From: an uncultured Aquimonas sp. | Lineage (GTDB): Bacteria > Pseudomonadota > Gammaproteobacteria > Xanthomonadales > Xanthomonadaceae | Direction: 5' to 3' | Length of the DNA stretch: 64,000 nucleotides | Assembly: GCF_937888285.1 (NCBI RefSeq) | Contig: NZ_CALART010000080.1 | Span: 1 to 64,000, forward strand | Part shown: piece by piece, positions 22,001-30,024 of the stretch | Layout: each line of letters opens with the position of its first letter | Position numbering within the stretch: the stretch's first letter is position 1 | The notes under the pieces: model-generated | What the model saw: only the letters and a program-made list of their open reading frames with translations | Databases searched by the model: none | Told to the model about the DNA's origin: nothing | Translations under genes and position numbers: made by a program

Positions 22001-22334
22001 GCGTCCGGTCGAGCTTGAGGACGGCAGCCGGCTGTGCTGCAGCCTGAGCATCGGCTTCGCGCCCTTCCCGCTGCTGGGCGAGCGCCCCGCTGGCGGCGGC
22101 TGGGAAGAAGTGGTCGACCTCGCCGATCGGCTGCTGTACGCGGCCAAGCGCAGCGGGCGCGATGCCTGGGTCGGCGTGTTCCCGAAAGCTGCCGATCAGG
22201 CTCCGGCGCGTGCGGTCGGCTGGGCCGAACCTGCTCGCCTGCGCTCGGGTGCGGCGCTGCTGCTCAGCAGCCGTGACCCACAGCGCGTGCTGGCCGCGCT
22301 TGCCGAGGACAGCGAGGTTGCCCTGAGCGTCTGA
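19053..22334 (+). CDS. Propeller-sensor diguanylate cyclase (second of a tandem pair)
   Basis: About 1093 residues with the same architecture as the gene before it: signal sequence (residues about 22-40), propeller blades starting SLAQDGQGLLWIGTTDGL, a Y_Y_Y domain, a membrane helix and a C-terminal GGDEF domain. GGEEF lies at 954-958, preceded by the inhibitory site RASD. Conserved blocks such as FEAVGTDEQI/FERIGDDQQL and HGFAGVAFGANLLDDAQGRI show they are duplicates. The start shown is TTG 19053; a GTG at 19059 is equally possible, and neither has a strong Shine-Dalgarno. The stop abuts the stop of the converging DMT gene inside one TGATCA hexamer. Confidence 0.9.
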   Translation: MSVSRDAADHVAPASRRERALARWLLVLALLPWMPGHAAESAPGASAPRVFEAVGTDEQIPDGVITSLAQDGQGLLWIGTTDGLVRYDGYRFKLYQADPGDPHGLPGNRIQQLLTAADGRLWLGTYGEGVASYDPVSDRFQSFRARADQPEGLPSGTVRALAQTPDGVIWVGTTGNGLGRIEPDGRVGRFAATDVDGLKMDARISALAVDRSGALWIGSWQGLGRLRPGATAVERVLSDADDGEGFANTTIRGIHVSAAGDVWVGAQQGQMARIPAAVAERAEPPRADEVQRWRGTGMNAAVEPGDGSLWIAHARGIDIVDSASGELREQIRPRAVDALALANAEIRDLLLDHSGWVWTGSFGGGMQRSDPRPSALYSRRFDALDDAPLTQFSALTLAPERSGGLWVGVAQNGLVRVDAELRIREFLRDGDPSLGAFAGQQPSGVVEAEDGRLWVATERGLFVRAPGARAFELATGPEFLERAAIRRLWARPEGQLWMATGDGLFRRDADGRLTRLALADGGRVGGSINALAFDAEGAWVGGSAGLFRLASAQGTLRRLRMQVEGVELQADVLGLLLDARGQLWLDAAGLHRLLAVDGDIARLEAVSARHGFAGVAFGANLLDDAQGRIWSHRFLFDPATDAFHRLGRADGAHAGTGWFRAYARLPDGRLVFGATEGLLVVRPERFQPWTFVPPLVATELRIDGEPSPSGPLAERIVIGPGQRGFSLEFAALDFSAPELLNYRYRLLDVAPEWVRVGAGARVASFGGLWPGEYTLELQGSTRDGRFLAPPRQLTVEVRPHWWQTLPAALAGLALLVRAVMAVVRRRERRLRRSRDRLEAEVQARTADLHALSAELQRRNQEFERASLTDPLTGLCNRRFAMQALPKEVALCLRHGPGSAAAGRDAGLVLFLCDVDHFKAINDQYGHAAGDAVLVEFAHRLREVFRASDHIIRWGGEEFLVVARGLREEDAATLAERVRRLMVERPVELEDGSRLCCSLSIGFAPFPLLGERPAGGGWEEVVDLADRLLYAAKRSGRDAWVGVFPKAADQAPARAVGWAEPARLRSGAALLLSSRDPQRVLAALAEDSEVALSV

Positions 22335-23348
22335 TCAGCGCGTCTCGCGCTGGACCGAGGCTGCCGCAGTGTCTTCGACCCGAGTGTCTGCACGCGGACC
22401 CTCGACGGGGCTCGCCGTGCTGGACGCAGGTGAGCGGGTCAGCAGGTAGACCGCGCCCAGCACCACCGCGGTGCCCATCAGCTGCACGAGGGTGATGGTC
22501 TCGTCCAGCAGCCAGGCGCCGAGGAAGACCAGCGAAACCGGACCCAGCACCGACAGTTGCGCCGCGGTGCCGGGACCGACCCGACGCACCGCCGCCATGG
22601 TGAAGGTGACCGGCAGGAAGGTGCAGAAGAAGGCGTTGGCCAGCGCCCAGCCGTAGGCCGCGGGGGCGAAGCCGAGCAGGTCGCCGGGTGAGCGCACCAG
22701 CAGGTAGTGCGCGAACACGGCCGCGGTCGAGATGGCCATGGCGGCGACCACCAGACGCACCGTGCCCAGCGTCTTGATCAGCTCGCCGGAGACGGCCAGG
22801 TACAGCGCGTAGGAAATCGCCGCGCCCAGCACCAGCAGGGCGCCGAACAGCACGTGCTCGCCTTCGACCCGCAGGCTTTCGACCAGCACCAGCACGATGC
22901 CCGCATAGCTCACCGCCATCGCCAGCCACTGCCGCCCGCTGACCCGCTGGCCGAGGAACAGCAGGCCGATCAGCAGGACGAAGGTGGGGTTCAGGAACAG
23001 GATCAGGCGCTCCAGCGAGACCGGCACGAACTCCAGGCCCCAGAAGTCGAGCAGCGAGGACAGGTAGTAGCCGAGCAGGCCGATGCCGAGCAGGGCCCAG
23101 CGCTGGCGTGTACTCAGCCGCGGCCCCGGCCCGCGCAGGCGCTCGCGCAGGCCGAGCAGGGCGAACAGCGGCAGCGCGAACAGCATGCGCAGGGTCAGCG
23201 CATCGAGTGCGTCGAGCCCATAGCGGTACTGGAACTTGGCGAGAATGGCCTTGGCCGAGAACAGGATCGCGCCGGCCGCAGCCAGCAGCAGGCCGCTGCG
23301 GTGATCCAGCGCGGCGGAGGAGGGCGTGGACAAGGCGGGTCGAGCCAA
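22335..23348 (-). CDS. EamA/DMT-superfamily transporter
   Basis: A roughly 337-residue inner-membrane protein with two EamA repeats and about ten hydrophobic helices, predicted to export metabolites such as amino acids. It begins near residues LLLAAAGAILFSAKAILAK (helix 1); the repeat boundary is near the middle, and the second repeat contains VGPGTAAQLSVLGPVSLVFLG. The start is not settled: no ATG in frame fits, so I use the TTG at 23348, with another TTG at 23333. Neither has a convincing ribosome site. It is divergent from the photolyase gene and converges with the second diguanylate cyclase with no bases between the two stop codons. Substrate unknown. Confidence 0.82.
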   Translation of the reverse strand: MARPALSTPSSAALDHRSGLLLAAAGAILFSAKAILAKFQYRYGLDALDALTLRMLFALPLFALLGLRERLRGPGPRLSTRQRWALLGIGLLGYYLSSLLDFWGLEFVPVSLERLILFLNPTFVLLIGLLFLGQRVSGRQWLAMAVSYAGIVLVLVESLRVEGEHVLFGALLVLGAAISYALYLAVSGELIKTLGTVRLVVAAMAISTAAVFAHYLLVRSPGDLLGFAPAAYGWALANAFFCTFLPVTFTMAAVRRVGPGTAAQLSVLGPVSLVFLGAWLLDETITLVQLMGTAVVLGAVYLLTRSPASSTASPVEGPRADTRVEDTAAASVQRETR

Positions 23349-23538
23349 GGTCGGGGGCGGGCAGCATAGCGAGCCCGCGAGACCAACAGACGCGCTGTGG
23401 CAGCGATCGCCGCGGGCGTCATGAGTGGCGCACTGCCGCTGCGTGAGGGGCCTGATCGATACGGACGCGCGCCGGGCCTTGCTGCCCTGCTCACGCCCCC
23501 TGCACGAAACTTCGCGCCCCGACCCTGCGAGTGCCCCC

Positions 23539-24951
23539 ATGTCCCGCGCCCTGATCTGGCTGCGCCGCGACCTACGGCTGTCCGACCATCTGCCGCTGGC
23601 CGCCGCGCTGGAGCGCGGCGAGGCGCCGGTCTTCGTGTACGTGCACGCCCCGGAGGAAGAGGGCGAATGGGCGCCGGGCGCAGCCTCGCTGGCCTGGCTG
23701 CACCGATCGTTGCAGGCCCTGGACGCCGACCTGCGCGCGCGCGGCTCGCGCCTGATCGTCCGCCGCGGCGCCAGCCTCGACACGCTGCTGCAGCTGGCCC
23801 GCGACTGCGGCGCCGAGTCGGTCTACTGGCAGCGGCGCTACGAGCCGGCGGTCATCACCCGCGACACCGCGGTCAAGGCAGGGCTGAAGGCCGCGGGCCT
23901 GCGCGCCGAGAGTTTCCGCGGCGCCACCCTGTTCGAGCGCGACGAGGTCATGACTGGCAGCGGCGGGCCCTACCGCGTGTTCACCCCGTTCTGGCGCAAC
24001 GCGCGGCCGCGCGTCGAGACCGGGGCCGCGATCGATGCGCCGGCACGCCTGCCTGCGGCACCCGAAGTCGAATCGCTGCCGGTCGAGGCGCTCAAACTCG
24101 CGCCGAAGCTGGGCTGGGACGCCGGCTTCTGGGAGCGCTTCACGCCCGGCGAGGCCGGCGCCCATGATGCGCTGGAGGCCTTCATCGAAGGTGCCGCGGC
24201 CAGCTATGTCAGCCAGCGCGATCTGCCCGACCGCGCCGGCACCTCGCGGCTGTCGCCGCACCTGCACTTCGGCGAGATCACCCCGGCCCAGGTCATCCGC
24301 CGCCTGCAGCGCGAGGCTTGGCCGGCGGCCGCCGGCGAGCAGGTCGAGGGCTATATCCGCGAGCTCGGCTGGCGCGAGTTCAACGCTCACCTGCTGTTCC
24401 ACTTTCCGAAGACCGCCAACGAAAACCTGAGCCCGCAGTTCGAGCACTTCGCCTGGAATGCACCGGACGAGAAGCTTGCCGCCTGGCAGCGCGGCCGCAC
24501 CGGCATTCCGATCGTCGATGCCGGCATGCGCGAGCTCTGGCACACCGGCTGGATGCACAACCGCGTGCGCATGATCGTCGCCAGCTTCCTCACCAAGAAC
24601 CTGCGCCTGCACTGGCTGCACGGCGCGCGCTGGTTCTGGGACACGCTGGTCGATGCGGATCTCGCCAACAACACCGGTGGCTGGCAGTGGAGCGCCGGCA
24701 CCGGCGCCGACGCTGCGCCCTATTTCCGCATCTTCAATCCGGTGAGCCAGGCCGAGAAGTTCGACGCCCGCGGCAGCTACATCCGGCAGTGGGTGCCCGA
24801 GCTCGCGCGCTTGCCGGACAAGGCGCTGTATGCGCCCTTTGAGCACGCCGACCTGCAGCGTCGGCTGGCGCCCGACTATCCGCGCCCGGTGGTCGACATG
24901 AAGGCCTCGCGCGAGGCCGCGCTGTCTGCCTACAAGGCGATGCGCGGCTAA
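23539..24951 (+). CDS. phrB: Deoxyribodipyrimidine photolyase (class I CPD photolyase)
   Basis: A 470-residue light-driven enzyme that splits cyclobutane pyrimidine dimers. The N-terminal antenna domain begins ALIWLRRDLRLSDH (residues 4-17). The C-terminal FAD-binding domain holds GYIRELGWREFNAHLL, WMHNRVRMIVASFLTKN and the signature NNTGGWQWSAGTGADAAPYF. The start ATG at 23539 gives the normal family start; an upstream extension is open but unlike the family. With the (6-4) photolyase at 14 kb, this chromosome can reverse both main UV lesions. It is followed by a serine/threonine kinase gene on the same strand after a GC-rich hairpin. Confidence 0.94.
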   Translation: MSRALIWLRRDLRLSDHLPLAAALERGEAPVFVYVHAPEEEGEWAPGAASLAWLHRSLQALDADLRARGSRLIVRRGASLDTLLQLARDCGAESVYWQRRYEPAVITRDTAVKAGLKAAGLRAESFRGATLFERDEVMTGSGGPYRVFTPFWRNARPRVETGAAIDAPARLPAAPEVESLPVEALKLAPKLGWDAGFWERFTPGEAGAHDALEAFIEGAAASYVSQRDLPDRAGTSRLSPHLHFGEITPAQVIRRLQREAWPAAAGEQVEGYIRELGWREFNAHLLFHFPKTANENLSPQFEHFAWNAPDEKLAAWQRGRTGIPIVDAGMRELWHTGWMHNRVRMIVASFLTKNLRLHWLHGARWFWDTLVDADLANNTGGWQWSAGTGADAAPYFRIFNPVSQAEKFDARGSYIRQWVPELARLPDKALYAPFEHADLQRRLAPDYPRPVVDMKASREAALSAYKAMRG

Positions 24952-24965
24952 TCCGGTAATCGTGA

Positions 24966-24988
24966 GCGCGGCGTGACAGCCGCCGCGC
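24966..24988. terminator. GC hairpin between phrB and the kinase gene
   Basis: A perfect 8-bp stem GCGCGGCG/CGCCGCGC with loop TGACAGC lies 14 bases after the phrB stop. There is no U-tract, so it may be a factor-dependent terminator or an mRNA 3' stabiliser rather than a classical terminator. Confidence 0.4.
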
Positions 24989-25019
24989 CCCGTGCCCACA
25001 ATCGCGGCAGTCCAGGCGA

Positions 25020-26483
25020 ATGCGGGAGCGCGGCGTGCAGGAAACCCTCATCCACACCCCCGGGCAGGGCGGCGGCCTGCAGGTGCCGGGCTACCGCATC
25101 CTGCGCCCGCTCGGTGCCGGCGGCATGGCCTCGGTCTATCTGGCGGTGCAGGAATCGCTGGACCGCGAGGTCGCGCTGAAGGTGATGTCGCCGCAGCTGG
25201 CGGCCGACCGTGAGTTCACCGAGCGCTTCCTCAAGGAAGGGCGGATCACCGCCAAGCTCTCGCACCGCAACCTCGTCACTGTGTTCGACATCGGCTCGCA
25301 TGAGGGCGTGTACTACCTGGCCGCCGAGTACATCGACGGCGGCACTCTGCGCGACCTGATGAACCGCGGCCTGACCGTGCCGCAGATCCTCGACGTGGTC
25401 ACCGATGTCGCGCGGGCCCTGCACTACGCCCACGACAAGGGCGTGGTGCACCGCGACGTCAAGCCCAGCAACATCCTCTACAAGGCCGATCGCACCGTGG
25501 TGCTGGCCGACTTCGGCATCGCCAAGGCGATGGACACCAGCTCCACCGCGACGCTGGCCGGCGCGTCGATCGGCACGCCCGATTACATGAGCCCCGAACA
25601 GGCGCGCGGCGAGCCGGTGGATGGCCGCTCCGACCTGTATGCGCTGGGCGTGATGCTGTTCGAGCTGCTGATCGGCAAGCCGCCCTATGACGGCAGCGAT
25701 CCCTTCGCGGTGGCGCTGGCCCACATCACCCAGCCGGTGCCGACCCTGCCCAGCGAGTACGCCTGGCTGCAGCCGGCGCTGGATGGGCTGATGGCCAAGC
25801 GGCCGCAGGATCGCTATGCCAGCGGCGAGGAGTTCGTGCAGGCGCTGGACAAGCTGCGCGCGCGCATGCCCAGGACGCAGGCGACCCAGCTGCTGCGCCA
25901 CGACACCGCGCGTCGCGTCGCGGTGGAGAGCGCGCCGACGGTGCCGATCTCCGCGTCCACCCGAATCACCCGAACGGACGCGCGACGACGCGCGCCGCTG
26001 GCGCTGGCGGCGGGTCTGGTCGGAGCGGTGGTGGTCGGCTGGCTGCTGTGGGGAACGACCCGCGAAACCGGTTCACCTGCCGGCGCGCTCGATGCGGCGC
26101 CGCTGCCGACATCGACGACCGCCCCCGCGATCGCGCTGCCGGCGGACATCAGCGAGATCGAGTCCCTGCTGACCCAGGCGGACGCCTATCTCGACTACGG
26201 TACCCAGCCGGGCAATCTCGGGCGGCGTCTCGACTATCCCGACGATGACTCGGCGCTCGGTCTGTACCGGCAGGCGCTGGCCCTGGAGCCCGGCAACGCA
26301 CGCGCTGCTGCCGGCATCGCCCGCATCGCCGGCTTCTACCAGGACAATGCCGGCAAGCTCTGCGACCGCAGCCTGTGGGAGGCCTGTGCCACCAATGCGC
26401 GCAAGGGCCTCTCCGCGGCGCCGGAGAGCAGCGAGCTGCAGGCCCTGCTGGCCCGTGCCGAGCGTGGGCAGTCCGGCGGCTGA
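25020..26483 (+). CDS. Membrane-anchored Ser/Thr protein kinase (PknB type)
   Basis: A 487-residue Hanks-type kinase. It carries a glycine loop (LGAGGMASVYLA, about residues 31-42), the lysine in VALKVM, the catalytic loop HRDVKPSNIL, metal-binding ADFG, and the activation-loop end GTPDYMSPEQ. The kinase domain covers about residues 25-285. A single membrane helix lies at about 322-345. The outer C-terminal part (about 370-485) looks TPR-like, with alanine-rich helices and two cysteine-containing motifs. The start shown is ATG 25020; GTG 25035 has a better GGGAG site 6 bases upstream and may be the true start. No phosphatase or FHA partner is adjacent, so the target pathway is unknown. Confidence 0.92.
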   Translation: MRERGVQETLIHTPGQGGGLQVPGYRILRPLGAGGMASVYLAVQESLDREVALKVMSPQLAADREFTERFLKEGRITAKLSHRNLVTVFDIGSHEGVYYLAAEYIDGGTLRDLMNRGLTVPQILDVVTDVARALHYAHDKGVVHRDVKPSNILYKADRTVVLADFGIAKAMDTSSTATLAGASIGTPDYMSPEQARGEPVDGRSDLYALGVMLFELLIGKPPYDGSDPFAVALAHITQPVPTLPSEYAWLQPALDGLMAKRPQDRYASGEEFVQALDKLRARMPRTQATQLLRHDTARRVAVESAPTVPISASTRITRTDARRRAPLALAAGLVGAVVVGWLLWGTTRETGSPAGALDAAPLPTSTTAPAIALPADISEIESLLTQADAYLDYGTQPGNLGRRLDYPDDDSALGLYRQALALEPGNARAAAGIARIAGFYQDNAGKLCDRSLWEACATNARKGLSAAPESSELQALLARAERGQSGG

Positions 26484-26550
26484 TCTCCGGCGGATAACTC
26501 CGAGCGTCCCAGCCTCGCGCGGCGGGCCAGGTGTTCCTGGGAAGCCTTGA

Positions 26551-26664
26551 TTCGTCATCCCCGCGAAGAGCCTGTCCTCGCGAAGGCGGGGACGGGGATC
26601 CAGGACTCGTGCGGCTGCGGCAATCGACGCTGGGCCTCCGCCGACGCGGGGGCGACGATCCAGG
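26551..26664 (+). repeat. Dispersed REP-like element, copy A
   Basis: A non-coding element of about 114 bases containing CGTCATCCCCGCG, then GGGGATCCAGGACTCGTGCG, CTGCGGCAA and finally GCGGGGGCGACGA. The same order of blocks recurs at 31382-31480 (inverted) and 45335-45443, each time after or between gene ends. The outer blocks form inverted GC-rich arms. Similar elements are, from memory, widespread between Xanthomonadales genes. Confidence 0.75.
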
Positions 26665-26699
26665 GCGGCGCAAGTGTTCTGTTCGTTGAGTGAGTGGGC

Positions 26700-28163
26700 T
26701 CAGCCCGGCAACATGAAGCCGAGATCCCGATACGTACCGATGTAGCCACCGGTGGCCGGGCCGAAGCGCGGCACCGCGCCGCCCAGGGCCGGGAAGATGT
26801 CGTTGATCTGCGACTCGCTGACGCCGAACCAGCGCGCCAGCGTCGACGCGTACTGGTCGACCGCCAGCTTGGGGATGATCTGGCCCCAGCCCGCGTCGTC
26901 GGGGCCGTTGCGCACCAGGCCCGGCATCTCGCCGTAGATGTCGCGGCCGCGCACGGCGCCGCCGACGACGAAATGCTCGCCGCCCCAGCCGTGGTCGCTG
27001 CCGTCGCCGTTCGCGGACGAAGTGCGGCCGAAGTCCGAAGCGGTGAACGTGGTCACCTGGTCCTGCACGCCGAGTTCGACGGTGATGTCGTGGAACATGC
27101 GGATCGCGTGCGACAGCGCCGCCATCTGGTCGCGGTGCTCGTCGAGCAGACGGTCATGGAAGTCGTAGCTGCCGACGCCGACGAAGAACACCTGCCGGCG
27201 CTGGCCGAGCTGGGCGCGGGCCTGGATCATCCGCCCGACCATGCGCAGCTGGCCGACCAGCCGCTGGTAGGCCGTTGGTGCGACCAGGCCGAGCCCCTCG
27301 GGCAGGGTGGGTGTCGGGGTGGCGAGCGGCGGGTTGGCCGCCAGCGCCGAGGTCACCAGTGCGTAGTTGTCGAGGCTGCGGCGCTGGATCTCGGCGGCGG
27401 CCCGCTCCATCGGGTGGTTGAGCGGACCGTTCAGCAGGGCATCGATCGCCGCGCGCCTTGGGGCGTTGAACTCCTGCAGGTAGCCGCTGCGCGCCTCCGC
27501 GCCCTGCGTACCCATGGCATAGGGCTGCACGCTCATGCCGGTCTGCAGGAAGTTGTGGCCGCGCAGCGAGATGCTCATCGACAGCTGCGGGTTCGGGTTC
27601 TGCGCCTGCAGCAGGTCCGCGATGCGCCCGGCCCAGCCGATCTTGTCGGGGATGTCCGGCCGTGAGGTCTGCCAGAACACCTGCTGGTCGGAATGCGAGA
27701 ACAGCTGTGGTGGCACCCGCGCCGTGCCGTTCTGGAAGGTCGCACGCGTCACCGGCTCGATCAGCGGGCCGACGTTGGCGACGATGGCGCAGCGTCCGGC
27801 CTCGAACAGATCGCGCAGCGGCGCGGCGGCGGGATGCAGGGCGTACTGGCGCCCGTTGGACTGCGCGGTCAGTGGGTTCAGGTGGGTGCCGGCGGTGAGT
27901 GCGGTCAAGGGCAGGGCGAGGCCGGGGCGCGCGTCGACGTAGGTGGCGTGCGTCGCGCTGTCGCGCGGGATCACCGTGTTGACGTTGTCGTTGCCGCCAT
28001 CCAGAAAGATGCAGACCAGCGCCTTGTAGTCGCTGCCCTTGGCGATGGCGCTGTTGTCGAGCGCGGCGGCCTGCAGCACGCGCAGGTTGCCGAACTGCGA
28101 ATACAGGCTGGCGCCGCCAAGCGTGGCCAGCAGGCTGCGGCGGATCAGGTCGCGACGGTTCAT
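26700..28163 (-). CDS. DUF1501 protein (secreted, Tat-like leader)
   Basis: A 487-residue protein beginning MNRRDLIRRSLLATLGG. This twin-arginine-like leader suggests folded export, with RR at 3-4 and 8-9 rather than a perfect SRRxFLK. The DUF1501 family belongs to the alkaline phosphatase/sulfatase-like fold; typical motifs here are CIFLDGGNDNVNTVIP near the N-terminus and TASDFGRT and DHGWGGEHFV in the C-terminal half. The catalytic role is not established. The start ATG overlaps the stop of the upstream DUF1800 gene (ATGA), and DUF1800-DUF1501 pairs are widespread, so the products probably act together outside the cytoplasm. The open frame extends upstream but is out of character there. 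Confidence 0.9.
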   Translation of the reverse strand: MNRRDLIRRSLLATLGGASLYSQFGNLRVLQAAALDNSAIAKGSDYKALVCIFLDGGNDNVNTVIPRDSATHATYVDARPGLALPLTALTAGTHLNPLTAQSNGRQYALHPAAAPLRDLFEAGRCAIVANVGPLIEPVTRATFQNGTARVPPQLFSHSDQQVFWQTSRPDIPDKIGWAGRIADLLQAQNPNPQLSMSISLRGHNFLQTGMSVQPYAMGTQGAEARSGYLQEFNAPRRAAIDALLNGPLNHPMERAAAEIQRRSLDNYALVTSALAANPPLATPTPTLPEGLGLVAPTAYQRLVGQLRMVGRMIQARAQLGQRRQVFFVGVGSYDFHDRLLDEHRDQMAALSHAIRMFHDITVELGVQDQVTTFTASDFGRTSSANGDGSDHGWGGEHFVVGGAVRGRDIYGEMPGLVRNGPDDAGWGQIIPKLAVDQYASTLARWFGVSESQINDIFPALGGAVPRFGPATGGYIGTYRDLGFMLPG

Positions 28164-29890
28164 TTCTGCACCTGGTATTCGGGCGAGGTGACGATCAGAT
28201 GCACGGCTTCCCAGGCGCGTCGGCGCCCGCCGCTGTCGCCGAAGCCGGTGTACGGGATGCTTTCGATGTAGGCGACCACCACGCCGCGCATGTGCGCCGA
28301 CATCTGCCCGCTCATCAGCAGCACGTCGAGATGCTCGACCAGCTGCGCGGGCGCGGTCGCCAGCGACCACAGGTTGCTGAAGTCCATCATCACCGTGCGC
28401 GCATCGGGGTTGGGGTTGAACCCGTTGCCGGTGTAGTGGCGCTCGGCCTGGTTGTAGAGCCAGTTCGCCGTGCGGGTGACGAAGACCTCATTGACGATCT
28501 GCAGCTCCGGCGAATACATGCCGAGCTGGGTCAGCTCGCCGGGCCGGCGGTAGTCGGGCTGGTAGAAGTTGAACACCGAGGGGCTGCGGTTCGGCGCCTG
28601 GTTGAAGTGCGATTCGGGGTTCCAGTCGGCATAGCGGCCGTTGGCCGCGGCCGCACCGAAGGCACGCCACAGATGGGTCTGGCGAAGCAGCGGCTCGCGG
28701 ACCTTGCCGAAGCGCTGCGGCTGCGTCAGGTGTCCGCTGCGCGCTTCCGGATCCATCAGGATCGCGCGCACCAGCGCCCGCTGATCACCGCGCACGCCCT
28801 GGCCGTTGTTGTTGAACACCGCCGTCATCCGCGCGATGTAGGCCGGCGAGGGATTGCTGGTGACCAGGTTCTGGATCAGCCGGCGCGAGAGAAACGGCCC
28901 GACGTTCGGGTGGTTGAAGATGTTGTCCAGCGCGAAGTCGAGGTTGCTGTTGGGCGTGCCGCCGGCAGGACGCGTCACCCCCAGCAGCAGCTGCTGGTTG
29001 TCGGGGTCGGCGTCGGGTTCGGTGTGGTGGAAGCTGGCGAAGGCCTGCATCGGCATCGTCCAGCCGATCGCGTTCGGCCAGCCGGGTGAGCAGAACTCGA
29101 AGCCCGAGCAGTTGCCGAAGTTCCAGCCGGTAAAGACGTGGGCGAAGGTCTTGATGTTGAACTGGTTGTAGCTCGGCACCGGCTGGCCGCCCTGCAGTAC
29201 CGGCGTACCGTCGGGGTTGAGCATGACCAGGCCGATCGAGAACAGCTGCAGGATCTCGCGCGCGTAGTTTTCGTCGGGGCGGATGTTCAGCACCGTATCG
29301 GGTCGGCGGTTGCCGCGCATGCTGAGGTAGCTGCCCATGGCCGGGCTGCGGGTGATGTGGCCGAGCAGGTCGCGGTAGTTGCCGAAGGCGCCCTCGATCA
29401 GCAGGTCGTAGTAGACCGACACCGCGCGCGGCTCGATCTCCAGCGGGCCGTTGGCGTCCGACACCACCAGCACCTGGCTCAGGGCATAGGCCACGCGCTG
29501 GCGCAGCTGGTCCGGGCCGGTGATGGCATTGAGGAACCAGGCCTCCATGCGCGCGTTCTGGTACAGCGGCTCGCCCAAGCCCACCACGTAGTCCAGATAG
29601 GGCACCTGGCGCGAGACCGGGGCGGCGAACTGTTCGTCGAGCCAGGCCTCATAGCCGATCTGGCGCAGGCGCTGGATGTCGGTGAGGCGCGTGCCGAAGG
29701 TGGACTGGGTCAGGAAGCGCGCGGCCTCGGCGTCGGTCTCCGGCGCAAACGGCTCGAAGCCGCTGGCGAAGATGCGCTGGGCGTAGGCCGGTGCAGCCGC
29801 GCCGAGCGCGACGAGCAGCACGGCCCAGGCCGCACAGCGGCGGAGTACGGAGGGGCGAGGAGTCTGGGGCTGCGGCATGCGGCGCGCCAT
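28160..29890 (-). CDS. DUF1800 secreted protein
   Basis: A 576-residue protein with a signal peptide (a hydrophobic run at residues about 18-33, cleavage near APAYAQ). The DUF1800 body contains AARFLTQSTFG, LRQRVAYALSQVLVVS, DENYAREILQLFSIGL and FTGWNF, the usual conserved blocks. The family is widespread and its biochemical role is unknown. The first ATG is at 29890 and a second in-frame ATG at 29878; neither has a clear Shine-Dalgarno. The product and the DUF1501 product downstream are translationally coupled through ATGA. Confidence 0.9.
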   Translation of the reverse strand: MARRMPQPQTPRPSVLRRCAAWAVLLVALGAAAPAYAQRIFASGFEPFAPETDAEAARFLTQSTFGTRLTDIQRLRQIGYEAWLDEQFAAPVSRQVPYLDYVVGLGEPLYQNARMEAWFLNAITGPDQLRQRVAYALSQVLVVSDANGPLEIEPRAVSVYYDLLIEGAFGNYRDLLGHITRSPAMGSYLSMRGNRRPDTVLNIRPDENYAREILQLFSIGLVMLNPDGTPVLQGGQPVPSYNQFNIKTFAHVFTGWNFGNCSGFEFCSPGWPNAIGWTMPMQAFASFHHTEPDADPDNQQLLLGVTRPAGGTPNSNLDFALDNIFNHPNVGPFLSRRLIQNLVTSNPSPAYIARMTAVFNNNGQGVRGDQRALVRAILMDPEARSGHLTQPQRFGKVREPLLRQTHLWRAFGAAAANGRYADWNPESHFNQAPNRSPSVFNFYQPDYRRPGELTQLGMYSPELQIVNEVFVTRTANWLYNQAERHYTGNGFNPNPDARTVMMDFSNLWSLATAPAQLVEHLDVLLMSGQMSAHMRGVVVAYIESIPYTGFGDSGGRRRAWEAVHLIVTSPEYQVQK

Positions 29891-29952
29891 CTGTGACGAA
29901 CTGTGAAGGCGAACCCTAATGGGCCGCTCCGTCGATACAAGCCCGAAACGAC

Positions 29953-29991
29953 GAACGGGGCCGTCCGCAGGATTGGCGGACGGCCCCGTTC
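29953..29991 (-). terminator. Strong hairpin downstream of the cyclophilin gene
   Basis: A perfect 16-bp stem, GAACGGGGCCGTCCGC against its complement, with the 7-base loop AGGATTG. It lies 33 bases after the cyclophilin stop on the minus strand. The following minus-strand bases (GTCGTTTCGGG) carry only a weak T-run. It is probably a terminator for the cyclophilin and insulates the DUF1800 operon. Confidence 0.75.
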
Positions 29992-30024
29992 AGGCAGGCG
30001 CGGGCGTCGAAGCGCGCCGGTCGA

